Below, piece by piece: positions 33,657-43,133 of a DNA stretch of 64,000 nt. Where the stretch lies: the NCBI RefSeq assembly GCF_001429725.1, contig NZ_LMHV01000043.1, forward strand, positions 84,938 through 148,937, given 5' to 3'. The stretch comes from Rhizobium sp. Root708 (GTDB lineage Bacteria > Pseudomonadota > Alphaproteobacteria > Rhizobiales > Rhizobiaceae). The translations under genes were made by a program, and so were the position numbers. The notes below the pieces were generated by a model. That model was not told the origin of the DNA, searched no databases, and saw nothing but the letters and a program-made list of their open reading frames with translations. How positions within the stretch are numbered: the stretch's first letter is position 1; every line of letters begins with the position of its first letter.

Positions 33657-35816
33657 CTATTCCGCCGCAGGCCGAACAGCCGATCGCAGGTCTGAGATCG
33701 AGCCGGAGAACTCATCAAACGAATCGCTCATTTCTTTTACAGACGACGAAAGCGTATTGACCGCATTGGCGAGCCCGCGATCGATGTCGGTCGCGTAACG
33801 GCTCAACGTGTCACCCTGTCGCTCGGTTGCCGTCGCGAGGTCGCTGACCGATTTGGCTAGCGCTTCGTCGATGCGGGCGAACCGTGCTTCATAGTTGCTC
33901 CAGATCGCAGCCATGCTCTCCGATTGCTCACGCAAGGATCCATTCAGCTGCTGCGAGGCGGCCTGGCTTGCAGCGAGCGCATCGACGGCCAGGCGCAGCG
34001 AATCTTCGAAGCTGGAGGTTGCGGAAGCGATCTTCTCGCCCGACTGCAGCAACGGCGCCGATGCGGAGCGAATATCCGTTGCTGTCTTTGAAAACGCGTC
34101 CGAGACGATGCGCGTTTGTGACGTCGCTTCGCCAAGGGCATTGGCCTGCGAAGACAGGGCGGAATTGGATCCGCGCAACGCACTTTCGAAGCGGTCTACT
34201 TCCTGACGGATCGTCGCAATGGCCTCGGCAAGGCCTGTCTTGATCGCCTCGGCGGCCCCGGCTGCTACCGCGCTGACGGTAGAGACCGCGCTTTCTTGTG
34301 CTGTCCGTATTTGCTCCTGCGTCTTTGTCACGCCATCCCGCAGGTCGCCGTCGAGAGAAGTCATGCTGCCCGTCAGCGTGGTGACCTGGCTTTCCAGCTT
34401 CTCCATCACCCGGCCCATCGCCGCCTCGATCCGCTCCGAAGCGCCGCCTGCGGCACGTCCGAGCTCCGTGTCGACCTGCGCGCTCGCCTTGTCGAAGGTG
34501 GCCTTCATGGCGGCGAGAATCTCCGCAAGCCCGTCGCGGTTGCGGTTGGCGCCTTCATCCATCGAGCGGGCGGCATCGCCGACCAGCCGGTTGAGGTTTT
34601 CGGCTGCCTCGCTCATACGGCGCGCGAAATCCTCGCCCGAACCGCGAACGCCGGTCTGCATATCGGCAAGCGTCGCCTGCATGGCGCCCAAGGTCTCCGC
34701 AAGCTGGCGCAACTCCGTGCCGGCGCTTCCCTGGACGCTCGACGAGAACTGCGCGAGCATGTCGTTGATGCCGCTTTGGCTGTTCTCCGTGATCTTTCCA
34801 AGCACACCGGTGATGCTGTCATTGATCGGCGCCATCGCCGACGCAAAAGCTGACTGGATTTGCGGCTCGAGTTGACGGCCCATCTGCGCAAAGAACTTGT
34901 CGCTGTTGATTTCCTTCAGCTGATCCCGCTGTTCCTTGGCCGCTTCGGCGATCTCGATGGCAACCGATTGCGGTGGGACATATTTCAGCCTGCTCTCCGC
35001 AGCCTCACAAAACTTGTGCACGCTGGCTTCGAGCCAGATCGTGTAGACCTTGAAGACGATGGACAAGAGAAGCGAGCAGCCAAGCCCGGCGATGGATGTG
35101 GTGAACTTGAAGGATGCGATCTGCAGCAGCTCGGTCATGGCGACCTGCATTTCGTTCACATTGCCCGCACTGGAGGCGCTTCCCGCTTTATAGAGTGCCA
35201 GGACGATCCCTGCGAATGTCAGCAGCAAGCCCACGGCGACGAAATAGCCAGGAATGCTCGCCATCATCTTCAGGCCGAAGAAGCGGTCCCGAATGGCGCC
35301 GAAATGGATGAAGCTCTGGGGGCGCACCGTGTTCTTGATCAGCGGTGGCTCACCGACTGACGGCTTTATCAGGGTCTCATCGAACTCGCGCCAGGCATGA
35401 CCAAGCAGCTTGCTGCCTTCCAAGTGATGATAGATCGACTGATCGTATTCGTTGGCAAAATCAGCACGTGTTTTCTGCCGTGAGACAACGCGACGAAGAT
35501 TGTAGAGCGCGCCGATAATCGCTGCGACGTGGAGCAGCCCGAAAGTCACCATCAAGGAAACGGCCACCGCGAAAATAAGCGATGCAAGGCTGAAGATGAA
35601 ATCGGTCTGGCTCAAGGCGTCCAGCGCGGCTTTCGCTTCCTGCGCACCAACCTGACCACTCAGCAACGCCAAACCGTTACCAACGCGTTCGATGATCAAG
35701 CCGACATCGAGCGGCGGCAATACAAAGCTCAGCCCGAAGACGACCCCGATCGCCAACACCCAAAATGCCACCAGCCTTACAAACCAGTTCCAGCACAAAC
35801 TACCGAGATTCCTCAT
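33657..35816 (-). CDS. zorA: Zorya ZorA, MotA/TolQ/ExbB-type channel with long cytoplasmic tail
   Basis: 719 residues. Four membrane segments lie near residues 8-30, 70-100, 182-206 and 235-258, the last two with the MotA/TolQ pattern. From about residue 280 to the end runs a long helical, Ala/Ser/Glu-rich region of repeated coiled-coil character, matching the intracellular tail of ZorA that projects into the cytoplasm. With ZorB it forms the ion-driven stator that senses envelope disturbance by phage and passes the signal to ZorC and ZorD. It is the first gene of the four-gene operon; the promoter should lie in 35817-36134. Confidence 0.95.
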   Translation of the reverse strand: MRNLGSLCWNWFVRLVAFWVLAIGVVFGLSFVLPPLDVGLIIERVGNGLALLSGQVGAQEAKAALDALSQTDFIFSLASLIFAVAVSLMVTFGLLHVAAIIGALYNLRRVVSRQKTRADFANEYDQSIYHHLEGSKLLGHAWREFDETLIKPSVGEPPLIKNTVRPQSFIHFGAIRDRFFGLKMMASIPGYFVAVGLLLTFAGIVLALYKAGSASSAGNVNEMQVAMTELLQIASFKFTTSIAGLGCSLLLSIVFKVYTIWLEASVHKFCEAAESRLKYVPPQSVAIEIAEAAKEQRDQLKEINSDKFFAQMGRQLEPQIQSAFASAMAPINDSITGVLGKITENSQSGINDMLAQFSSSVQGSAGTELRQLAETLGAMQATLADMQTGVRGSGEDFARRMSEAAENLNRLVGDAARSMDEGANRNRDGLAEILAAMKATFDKASAQVDTELGRAAGGASERIEAAMGRVMEKLESQVTTLTGSMTSLDGDLRDGVTKTQEQIRTAQESAVSTVSAVAAGAAEAIKTGLAEAIATIRQEVDRFESALRGSNSALSSQANALGEATSQTRIVSDAFSKTATDIRSASAPLLQSGEKIASATSSFEDSLRLAVDALAASQAASQQLNGSLREQSESMAAIWSNYEARFARIDEALAKSVSDLATATERQGDTLSRYATDIDRGLANAVNTLSSSVKEMSDSFDEFSGSISDLRSAVRPAAE

Positions 35817-36134
35817 GCCCCTACCTGCGATTTCACTGGGGCTGCTCGCCGATGCACTCCAGCCACCCGATGTCCCTGAAATACTGTGCGATGCAAACGC
35901 ATCGGTTGTTTTTATTTCCTGCTAAATGCCGGGATTGTCCAGATAACAATCGGAATACTTTGTTGAAATGGATAACGCAGCGGGCAATTTTACCTCCAAA
36001 GCTGCCATCATCGAAAATGAGGCGAAGTAAGTCATTCACGTCGAGAAGCTTGACGGGAGCCAGAGCCGTCATTCGGCGTGCTCAAGACGGTATAAAACTG
36101 GTGAGCAAGGTCAGTCCAACTCGGCAGTTGGTTA
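35817..36134. other. Intergenic region carrying the Zorya promoter
   Basis: This 318 bp separates the zorA start from the stop of the FRG gene, both leftward. It is AT-richer than the flanking genes around 35930-36010. I see no gene and no palindromic boundary core here, so Zorya and the FRG/ATPase pair share one module. The zor promoter is placed here by position only. Confidence 0.4.
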
Positions 36135-37619
36135 CTAGGGGCGACCGAGCGTCAATATATGGAAAGCCGAGAAGGCAACTGGATCTCTGTTAGTCGCGAC
36201 TTGCCAAGGAATAACCTGGTCAACAAAAAGCTCTATGAGTTGTTGGCCGTCAAAGTTCCGACCGGGCTTCTGCCAATCGTCACCAAGCACTATGGCCAGC
36301 CAATCTCCCTGTGGATTAAAGACCGGCCCCAGTTTGTCACGGACCTCCTGCTTCAAACTCAGCCATAAAGCCTGCGAATTTACGAATGCCCGTGCAGTAT
36401 TCTCCCCGGAGGTGGACATTTCGATCTCGATGGCCGGACCGACTACCATTTCAGCTATTCTCCGCTGCTCCAGCCCATCGCTCATATTGACGTGCTGGAA
36501 CGCGCGGTGCAGCGTTGTGGTAGCAACGACGCAGCGTGCGATATGCTCTGCCGAATAAGGGTGTGGACGCATCCCGCCCCATAAACGATCGATCTGTTTC
36601 TGCAGCTTTTCGTCTTCGTCCGAACAGACAGTAAGAAGATTGGTGCAGCCGCGACGCTTCTCGACAAGTTCAGCTAACGCGGCGACCGAGTTCAGCAAGG
36701 ACTCGGCCAACGTCGGGCCGACAGAGGTCACATCGATTTCGTCCCAACGCTCGTTTGGTCCTGCGATCCAAACAGGCGGAACGGTCAAGGCGTCTTCTTT
36801 GGTGATCTGGCCCTCGTCGCTCACCTCAATCAAGACCCCGCCAGCCGACTTTATGTGCTCTAAGAGATCGTCAAACGCGACACGCCGCCGCACCACCACG
36901 TTGTACTGATCGAGAGCGTTTTCCAACGCGCTCTTCTTGTCCGGATAAATATGATGCCGTGGAATCGATGAGTGAGAAGCAATATGAGGGAAGACGATGC
37001 GGTCCAGTGGCCAGATATGGTCAAATTTTCCGGGCGCCTCCAAGAACAAGCCCTCCTGGGCTTGCAAACGCCATAGATTCGGTACGTCCAAGTGAATAAA
37101 ACGAGCTGGTCCACCGACCGCATCAAAGGCCCGTTCTGCTTCGTGATCGACTAAGAAGATCGCCCCTTCGTCTTCGGTCGATGCTCCATCGCTTGCGAAC
37201 CAACCCGCCACCTCAGGACTGCGCGTGAAATCTATAAAGTTGGTCAGGGCAAGCCCGTGGTGCTGCGCGGTGGCAATGAGCGCATCGTCATTCTGGAGAT
37301 AGGGGACGAGATGCTGAGCACGGCAGGCGAATGAATAAAAGGCGTCCAAATCGGCGACCGCCCTGGCACGGTCAGCCTCGGCAGCCCGGACCAAACTTGA
37401 AACGACCTGCCAGCGCGCGTCGCGCTGCCCACGGAAGTACTTGTAGTGACCGCCGGCCCTGAAGTCGGCAGCCAGCGCCACGGCCGTCAGCAAATCGGGT
37501 GCATCGTACTGGATAAACCCGCCGGGCATTGGGCGACCCAATATTCCCAACGCATTCCGCTTGGCGCCGAGCAGCTCGGCTATCTCTCTCTCGGACAGGA
37601 GTGGTTTCTTATCCATCAT
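36135..37619 (-). CDS. FRG-domain protein
   Basis: About 494 residues from an ATG at 37617-37619 (or the adjacent one at 37614), behind GAGAGGGCGCC; the longer frame from 37685 has no start signal. Residues ~55-160 contain the FRG domain, with the name-giving YFRGQRDARWQVVSSLVR and the later HHGLALTNFIDFTRSPEVAG and WFA. The C-terminal 230 residues are an unassigned helical region. FRG domains are widespread in phage-defence neighbourhoods and of unknown biochemical activity. The gene is divergent from the large ATPase at 37824, with a ~205 bp shared promoter region; the two may form a system. Confidence 0.8.
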   Translation of the reverse strand: MMDKKPLLSEREIAELLGAKRNALGILGRPMPGGFIQYDAPDLLTAVALAADFRAGGHYKYFRGQRDARWQVVSSLVRAAEADRARAVADLDAFYSFACRAQHLVPYLQNDDALIATAQHHGLALTNFIDFTRSPEVAGWFASDGASTEDEGAIFLVDHEAERAFDAVGGPARFIHLDVPNLWRLQAQEGLFLEAPGKFDHIWPLDRIVFPHIASHSSIPRHHIYPDKKSALENALDQYNVVVRRRVAFDDLLEHIKSAGGVLIEVSDEGQITKEDALTVPPVWIAGPNERWDEIDVTSVGPTLAESLLNSVAALAELVEKRRGCTNLLTVCSDEDEKLQKQIDRLWGGMRPHPYSAEHIARCVVATTTLHRAFQHVNMSDGLEQRRIAEMVVGPAIEIEMSTSGENTARAFVNSQALWLSLKQEVRDKLGPVFNPQGDWLAIVLGDDWQKPGRNFDGQQLIELFVDQVIPWQVATNRDPVAFSAFHILTLGRP

Positions 37620-37823
37620 GGGCGCCCTCTCAACAGAATATCTAGCCGACGCCCATAGTACGCGGGCGAATGCGGATGGTGCCACTGCCTAGCCTATTTC
37701 GAAGAAGACATAATTGCTAAATGCTGTTTAACGAAACTAGCTGCCCGTCTAAAATTTATAGACGAAATAAAGATCCCGATGCGATAAAAGAATCAACCAG
37801 TAGTATAGGCAAAAGGGGGGATT

Positions 37824-40800
37824 ATGCCCGACGACGCGCCAGCACCGCGTGACATTCATCTGCTGACAATCGACGCCTTGCTCGCCGATCTGGTCGGCGG
37901 GCGTGCCGTGGCTCTCGACGGCGGCAATGAACTCGCGATGGCTTCGGATGACGCACGGTCGGTCCTCGACTGGTATCGGCAAAATCGTGGCAAATGGCAG
38001 GCAAATTTGTCGTCCGGAGATACCGAGGCGATTATAGACATGATCGGCACACCTCCGCCGACGATCGAAGCATCGGCCGAGGACGGTGGTAGCCGCGCCA
38101 TCAAGACTTTGCGTCTGGTGAAGATCGAGGCGCACCGCTTCGCGGGATTACACGCCTATGGCCGACCAAGCGCGCCGCCGGTATCTTTCGTATTTGAACC
38201 GGGAAAGCCCGTAACGCTGCTGGAAGGCGTGAACGGTTCGGGCAAGACCTCGATCGCTAATGCGATTGTCTGGTGCTTGACCGGCCACCTGATCCGGTCG
38301 CAGCGGCCGCCGGAAGAGGGGCCGCTGGATTTCGCATGTGAAATTTTGCGTGACGATGCCGCGACCACAACACATCCGATGTCAGCGATCACCCCGTTGC
38401 CGCCCAAGTCGGCTGAGCTTCCCGCGGATGGCCAGCCGATCCCCGCAGATAGCTGGGTCGAACTGACCTTTTTGGATTCGACTGGCACCCTATTGCCACT
38501 GCTCCGTCGTTCACAAATACGCACGAATCGCGGCAAGATCAACGAGACGCCTCCTGATCTAGGCGCGACAGGCATCGACCCGATCGCATGGCGGATCGCT
38601 ACGATCATGCCCGCGTTGCTGCCGTTCCTTTCGGTCGGTTCGACATCGCAACTGGGCGAAGCGGTGGCGCGACTGACTGGTCTAGCTGACCTGGTGGATC
38701 TCGCGCGGCACGCCGAAAAGATGGCCGGCCGGGTTGCCAAGACCGCGACGCCCGAGCTTGAAAAGCAGAGGGTGGAGATCGCGGGCCGATATCAGCAAGC
38801 GGCCGACGACCTCGCGGAGATCCTCACCGAAACACCGAGTATCGCATTCGAAGGCGACTGGCCGACGGTAGGTTCCGAAGGTGCACAAGAACGAATCGCT
38901 GAGATCGCGAAGCATTTCGTCGAACTCAAAGCCAAGGCATTGAGCGAAGCGCAAGAGGTGCTTGGCACAGGGTTCGACGCGGAGAACAAGCAGGCCCGCG
39001 ACGATCTTGAAGCCAGCATTCGCCCGGCAATCGAAGGGCTGAAGGTCATCGGCGAATTGCCGTCGATTGCCCGCCTTTCCGCGCTGAAGGTGCACGCTGC
39101 CGAGACCGCCAAAGTCGTTGAATTGCTGGCGCAGGTGGAGGCTGAAGCCGCTACGCTATCGACGTTGGCTGCCGATCCCGATCGGGCGCGCCGTGCTCAA
39201 CTCTATGCTAAGGTATCGGCGTGGATGCACGATCATTCCCATGTCAACGACGGCACTTGCCCCGTCTGCGTCGGTCAACTTCACGGCGCGTGCGATCCGG
39301 TGACAGGGGTTCCCGTAACCGATCATCTCGTCGAGGCGGCACGCGACCGGGAGGTGATTGCGCGGACGATCGCCGAATGGTCGGCGCATTGGTGCGGGCG
39401 CCTGCTTCAGGAACTGCCGCCGGCGATAGGTGGCGAAGTGCGTCATGACCTGCCTAAGTCTCCTGCCGCGCTGCTTCGGGCTGGCCTGGCAGACGATCTA
39501 TTTGCAACGGAACCGTTCCGCGGCACCTTGGCGACGCTGCGCACTGATGCCGTTGCGTTGATCGACATACGGCTCGCCGGACTTCCAGAATTTCTACAAC
39601 CGGCTGGTCGATCACTGCCTGTCGCTCTGCAAGCAGGCTCTGCCCGGCTGCAGCAAATGATCGATCGCACCGTACGTGCATTGGCTTTCGCTGAATGGCG
39701 GGAGCAGAACGGGACGGCGCTGACAGCCTTTGTGCACACGGTGCGACGCGGTGACGACGGGGACGCAGACGCAGATCGGGCGATCGGCAGGCGCTTGACC
39801 TCGCTGCTTCGGATCGTGGAAGGCGTAACCCCGCTCAATTCAGCGAGCGCACAGGTGCGCCGAATGGAGGCCGCGCGCAAAGACCATGACGCCAAAAAAG
39901 ACCGTATCGCGGCTTGCGCGCGGGCGATCACGGCGCTCAACCTTCTCGTCCCACTCGGCGGTTTGGCCCAAACGCAGGTCGACACGCTACGCCGCAAACT
40001 CCACAATCGGTCGGAGCATTGGCGCCGTGCGATCTATCGCAATGCCACGACCTTTGCGCCCGACCTCATCGGCACAGACATGAACGCGCGAGGCGTGCTG
40101 GACCTCAAGGTCGGTCGCGAGGGGGTCACCGCCCCAGCGCAGCACATTTCCAACGCCTCCGCCCTGCGTGGTGCACTGTTCGGCTTCTTTCTCGCGTTCC
40201 GGGAGCATGTACTTGCAACGCGTGGCGGACTTTCGCTGCTCATTCTCGACGATCCGCAGGAATTGCTCGATCATGACAACCGCCAGAGACTCGCGCATGG
40301 GCTTGCAGCAGTTGCAGAAGCGGGTGCCCAATTGCTCATCACCACCCATGATCGTCGTTTCGCCCGGTCGGTGGTTGCTGAGAACCGTGCGGCCGATCGG
40401 GTTCAGCATCTCTCTGTTCACGCGGTCAACAGCGTCCATCCCACCCTGAGTCTGTCGCCGACTATCGAGGAGGTTGATCGGCGTCGGCAGGCATTCATCA
40501 ATAACCCCGATTCAGCGGTCGCGGCGCAGGATTATGCATCTGATCTGCGCGTCTTTATCGAAGCGCGTTTGGGCGATCTGTTCGATGATTTGGCGGAGCC
40601 GGCCCACGCGACATCGACGCAGGCGCTCACCCTCTTCCCTCTGCTTGATCGACTGCGCGCGCTGATATCCAATGGCGGCGGCGAGTTGTTCTCCAATCCG
40701 GTACTGCGGCGTTTCGTCGATGATCCAGGGCTGGTCGATGGGGCGGCTCCGCGGCGCATCCTCAACAAGGCCCATCACAGCGAACGGGCATCCATCACAT

Positions 40801-41744
40801 ATGTCGATGTCAGAGACGTCGAACCGGCATTCGTTCGCCTGCGAAGCGGGATCGAGAAGGTGCATGAGCAGTTCCGGCTGCATCGCTGGCGCGAACCGCT
40901 CGCGCCGACCGATGCCTCGGAGACCAACGTCGTGTCGCTGCCGATGATGGCGCGACCCACATTTTCGGTGCCGATCTGCCCCGACATTGCAGCCTTCTCC
41001 CGCTCGGTTCCAGCCGCCGGCGGCTCCCAGGACATGGCCACCGAACAACTCAACGGCGAATGGTTCGATGGAAAGGCTCTGTTCTACGTTCGAGGTGAGA
41101 CACTGGGCTTCGCGCTTCCCTCGGGCGCCGTCGCCATTGTAGAGGCGGAAGCCTATCCTGGCCGCGACCGAAACCTCGTGATCGCCCGACATCAGGGCAA
41201 CGTGCTGGCGCGGCGGTTACTCAAGGCACCCGGCTCGCTCGGAATCTCGCTTGCCGCGCAAACTCCTGATCCTCGAACTCCGCGTCCGACGATGACCTAT
41301 GACGAGAGTAAGGTCAGGCTGTTCCGCATCGTCGGTGCCATTTTCACCGACATGGCTCCACCATCTGGTGGTGGCGAAGCGACGGCGATCGACACCGTAC
41401 AAGAACTTGGCCGGATCGAGGTCGCTTACCGTGTACGCGAAGACAGTGCCGTGCCTCTCGCACTACCCGGCCAGATCATTCTCGGCGGTGCTGAGCTGAC
41501 CCCAAGCGAACTCAACACCTGGGAAGGCAAGCTCGTTGCCGTTACGCTTGCCGATGGCACCAGCATCTTCAAGCGCGTTGGTGCGAGGCTTTCCGGCAGC
41601 CTTGCTCACCTTCGTCAGTTCGAGACGATCGGCGGACTTGGGGCATCGATGGTTGTCGCCACGGAGGCACTTGACAGGTCCGCCAGCATGCCAGCGATGA
41701 TCTCCGCTCGCCGAGTTTTAGGAGTGCTCTATGATCAAACATGA
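37824..41744 (+). CDS. Zinc-hook SMC/Rad50-like ATPase with extra C-terminal domain
   Basis: 1,306 residues from the ATG at 37824; GGGGGG lies upstream. A 95-residue leader precedes the ABC/SMC head: Walker A LEGVNGSGKTSIANAIVW near residue 134. A long helical region is interrupted at residue 478 by CPVC, the Rad50-type zinc hook. Walker B (LSLLILDDPQELLDHD) is near 805, followed by LITTHDRRFA. Residues ~1080-1200 read as beta strands (PSGAVAIVEAE, RNLVIARHQGNVLARRLL, VRLFRIVGAIF) that recall the LexA/S24 peptidase fold, but the lysine of that dyad is replaced by arginine and no clear serine is seen. Such ATPases bind DNA ends in Rad50-like, Wadjet-like and OLD-like systems. The fusion is unusual, and the S24-like reading is tentative. 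Confidence 0.8.
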   Translation: MPDDAPAPRDIHLLTIDALLADLVGGRAVALDGGNELAMASDDARSVLDWYRQNRGKWQANLSSGDTEAIIDMIGTPPPTIEASAEDGGSRAIKTLRLVKIEAHRFAGLHAYGRPSAPPVSFVFEPGKPVTLLEGVNGSGKTSIANAIVWCLTGHLIRSQRPPEEGPLDFACEILRDDAATTTHPMSAITPLPPKSAELPADGQPIPADSWVELTFLDSTGTLLPLLRRSQIRTNRGKINETPPDLGATGIDPIAWRIATIMPALLPFLSVGSTSQLGEAVARLTGLADLVDLARHAEKMAGRVAKTATPELEKQRVEIAGRYQQAADDLAEILTETPSIAFEGDWPTVGSEGAQERIAEIAKHFVELKAKALSEAQEVLGTGFDAENKQARDDLEASIRPAIEGLKVIGELPSIARLSALKVHAAETAKVVELLAQVEAEAATLSTLAADPDRARRAQLYAKVSAWMHDHSHVNDGTCPVCVGQLHGACDPVTGVPVTDHLVEAARDREVIARTIAEWSAHWCGRLLQELPPAIGGEVRHDLPKSPAALLRAGLADDLFATEPFRGTLATLRTDAVALIDIRLAGLPEFLQPAGRSLPVALQAGSARLQQMIDRTVRALAFAEWREQNGTALTAFVHTVRRGDDGDADADRAIGRRLTSLLRIVEGVTPLNSASAQVRRMEAARKDHDAKKDRIAACARAITALNLLVPLGGLAQTQVDTLRRKLHNRSEHWRRAIYRNATTFAPDLIGTDMNARGVLDLKVGREGVTAPAQHISNASALRGALFGFFLAFREHVLATRGGLSLLILDDPQELLDHDNRQRLAHGLAAVAEAGAQLLITTHDRRFARSVVAENRAADRVQHLSVHAVNSVHPTLSLSPTIEEVDRRRQAFINNPDSAVAAQDYASDLRVFIEARLGDLFDDLAEPAHATSTQALTLFPLLDRLRALISNGGGELFSNPVLRRFVDDPGLVDGAAPRRILNKAHHSERASITYVDVRDVEPAFVRLRSGIEKVHEQFRLHRWREPLAPTDASETNVVSLPMMARPTFSVPICPDIAAFSRSVPAAGGSQDMATEQLNGEWFDGKALFYVRGETLGFALPSGAVAIVEAEAYPGRDRNLVIARHQGNVLARRLLKAPGSLGISLAAQTPDPRTPRPTMTYDESKVRLFRIVGAIFTDMAPPSGGGEATAIDTVQELGRIEVAYRVREDSAVPLALPGQIILGGAELTPSELNTWEGKLVAVTLADGTSIFKRVGARLSGSLAHLRQFETIGGLGASMVVATEALDRSASMPAMISARRVLGVLYDQT

Positions 41745-41907
41745 GGTATCGACACTTTTCAGGCTTGTTCGACGAAGTATCCGCAATTACCCACACGTGC
41801 CGGCTTTAGGGTGGATTGATAAGTGAGACAGACCTTCCACGTTCGGCCCCGAAGTTGACATCGGCTGTAGGCCGCTCGTGGCCACCGGTATTGAACAAAT
41901 CAGCATA

Positions 41908-41920
41908 GGAAATTATTTCC
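41908..41920. repeat. Palindromic boundary core R5
   Basis: GGAAATTATTTCC has 6 bp arms around one base and equals the centre of the perfect palindrome at 60361-60391. It lies in the 186 bp gap between the ATPase module and the restriction operon, 11 bp from the stop codon of the GIY-YIG gene. The longer context of R1-R3 is not conserved here. Confidence 0.65.
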
Positions 41921-41930
41921 GATATCGGAG

Positions 41931-43133
41931 CTATCTTCTTACGATCTGCTGCGTGTCTCGGTCATATCGATAGAGATGTAGCTGCCCGTCCTTGATAAGT
42001 TGTGCTGCGTGGCCGACGTGTTCGGGCAGCACATAAAACCACTCGCGCGGTCGAATTCTTTTGCCGAACCGATCAATGATGAAAAGCTCTCCGGGCCTTG
42101 CGGCGTCAAAGAACCGATGGAGCAAGTTTTCCACCTTGGAACGCGACAGGTTCTGCAGTTCGTACGTCGCCACAATCTCGACAGGTGCCAGAAGGAAGGT
42201 TGGATCGTTCCGCGCATCGGCCACGCGACGCCTGACGTCTTGTGAGGTTACGCCGATCTTGTAGAGGATATCGCGCTGCGGTTTGATCACCGGATCTTCG
42301 GAAAGGCTGCGCGCCACATAGATCGTGCCGGAAAGCGAAACCTTGTCGGTTTCCCAGTCCGGGTCGAGCGGACCGAGGCCCAGGCGCTGAATGACTCGAG
42401 CCGTCTTGTCGTCGTTAAGGGACTTGCGGAACGATGACATCAGCGGGTCGCTTTCAGTACCGTTCGAGAAAATCACCCGCAGGCGGTGGTCGCGAGCGCC
42501 GCCGCGCTGCGTGCTTTCACTCTTTTCCGCGATGTATGCAAGAAGGCCGTTACGGATGAAGAAGTCGCCTTCCAGTGGCTCGATAATGGCCCATTTTTCA
42601 ATGAGCGTGGCTTCGCGTGCGCCGCTATCGAGAGCCTGTTGCATGGTCTCGAACAGGCCTTCAAACTGATCGAAGTCCTTGCAGGGTATGAAGTCCGCCC
42701 GGTGGTCGGGCACCTGACGTTCAGCAGCAGGCGTCACATGCTTGAGCTGAACAAGCTCCGGCTGAACATCCAGGCCATCATCGGCAAAGATGTCATCGAG
42801 CGAGTCCGGTATGTCGTCGTCTTCGACCTCATCCCGCCAGGAAACCTTGGCTGCCTTGTCTTCAAGCTCCAGAAGTCCATGCCTGTCCGCTTGACGCAAC
42901 TCATCGCTAGGAGATTTGGCAAGGTTTTCCCATATTGTGCCAAGCCGCATCTCTTCGTGGTTGGATGCGTTGGCGTCCGGCAGATGTCCGTGCTGCTCGA
43001 AAAAGCGCGTCACATCATTTAGGATCGAGACGCCATTGTTGCCTGAAGATGACGCCCTTGGCTTTAGCTTCACAGCAAGAAGGCCGAATTCGTCTGGCTC
43101 TGCAAAGATCTCTTCCAGTGTCGGGCGGGGCAT
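41931..43133 (-). CDS. GIY-YIG nuclease-like protein, YeeC-like
   Basis: 400 residues. The N-terminal 280 residues are unassigned. Residues ~285-325 carry the GIY-YIG pattern: GTIYVARS, then ILYKIGVTSQDVRRRVADAR, with ENLLHRFF and EWFYV further on, as in the T5orf172/MUG113 branch. It is the last gene of a three-gene leftward operon; its start overlaps the helicase stop by one base. The order methyltransferase, helicase, GIY-YIG matches B. subtilis yeeA-yeeB-yeeC, so it is probably the nuclease of a restriction-modification-like system. The 3' end sits 11 bp from boundary core R5. Confidence 0.78.
   Translation of the reverse strand: MPRPTLEEIFAEPDEFGLLAVKLKPRASSSGNNGVSILNDVTRFFEQHGHLPDANASNHEEMRLGTIWENLAKSPSDELRQADRHGLLELEDKAAKVSWRDEVEDDDIPDSLDDIFADDGLDVQPELVQLKHVTPAAERQVPDHRADFIPCKDFDQFEGLFETMQQALDSGAREATLIEKWAIIEPLEGDFFIRNGLLAYIAEKSESTQRGGARDHRLRVIFSNGTESDPLMSSFRKSLNDDKTARVIQRLGLGPLDPDWETDKVSLSGTIYVARSLSEDPVIKPQRDILYKIGVTSQDVRRRVADARNDPTFLLAPVEIVATYELQNLSRSKVENLLHRFFDAARPGELFIIDRFGKRIRPREWFYVLPEHVGHAAQLIKDGQLHLYRYDRDTQQIVRR

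Noticed and set aside
28320..35816. Zorya type II or a DISARM-like system
   Set aside because: Type II has ZorE (HNH) rather than ZorC and ZorD; here EH-signature and SNF2 genes follow zorAB. DISARM marker genes are absent.
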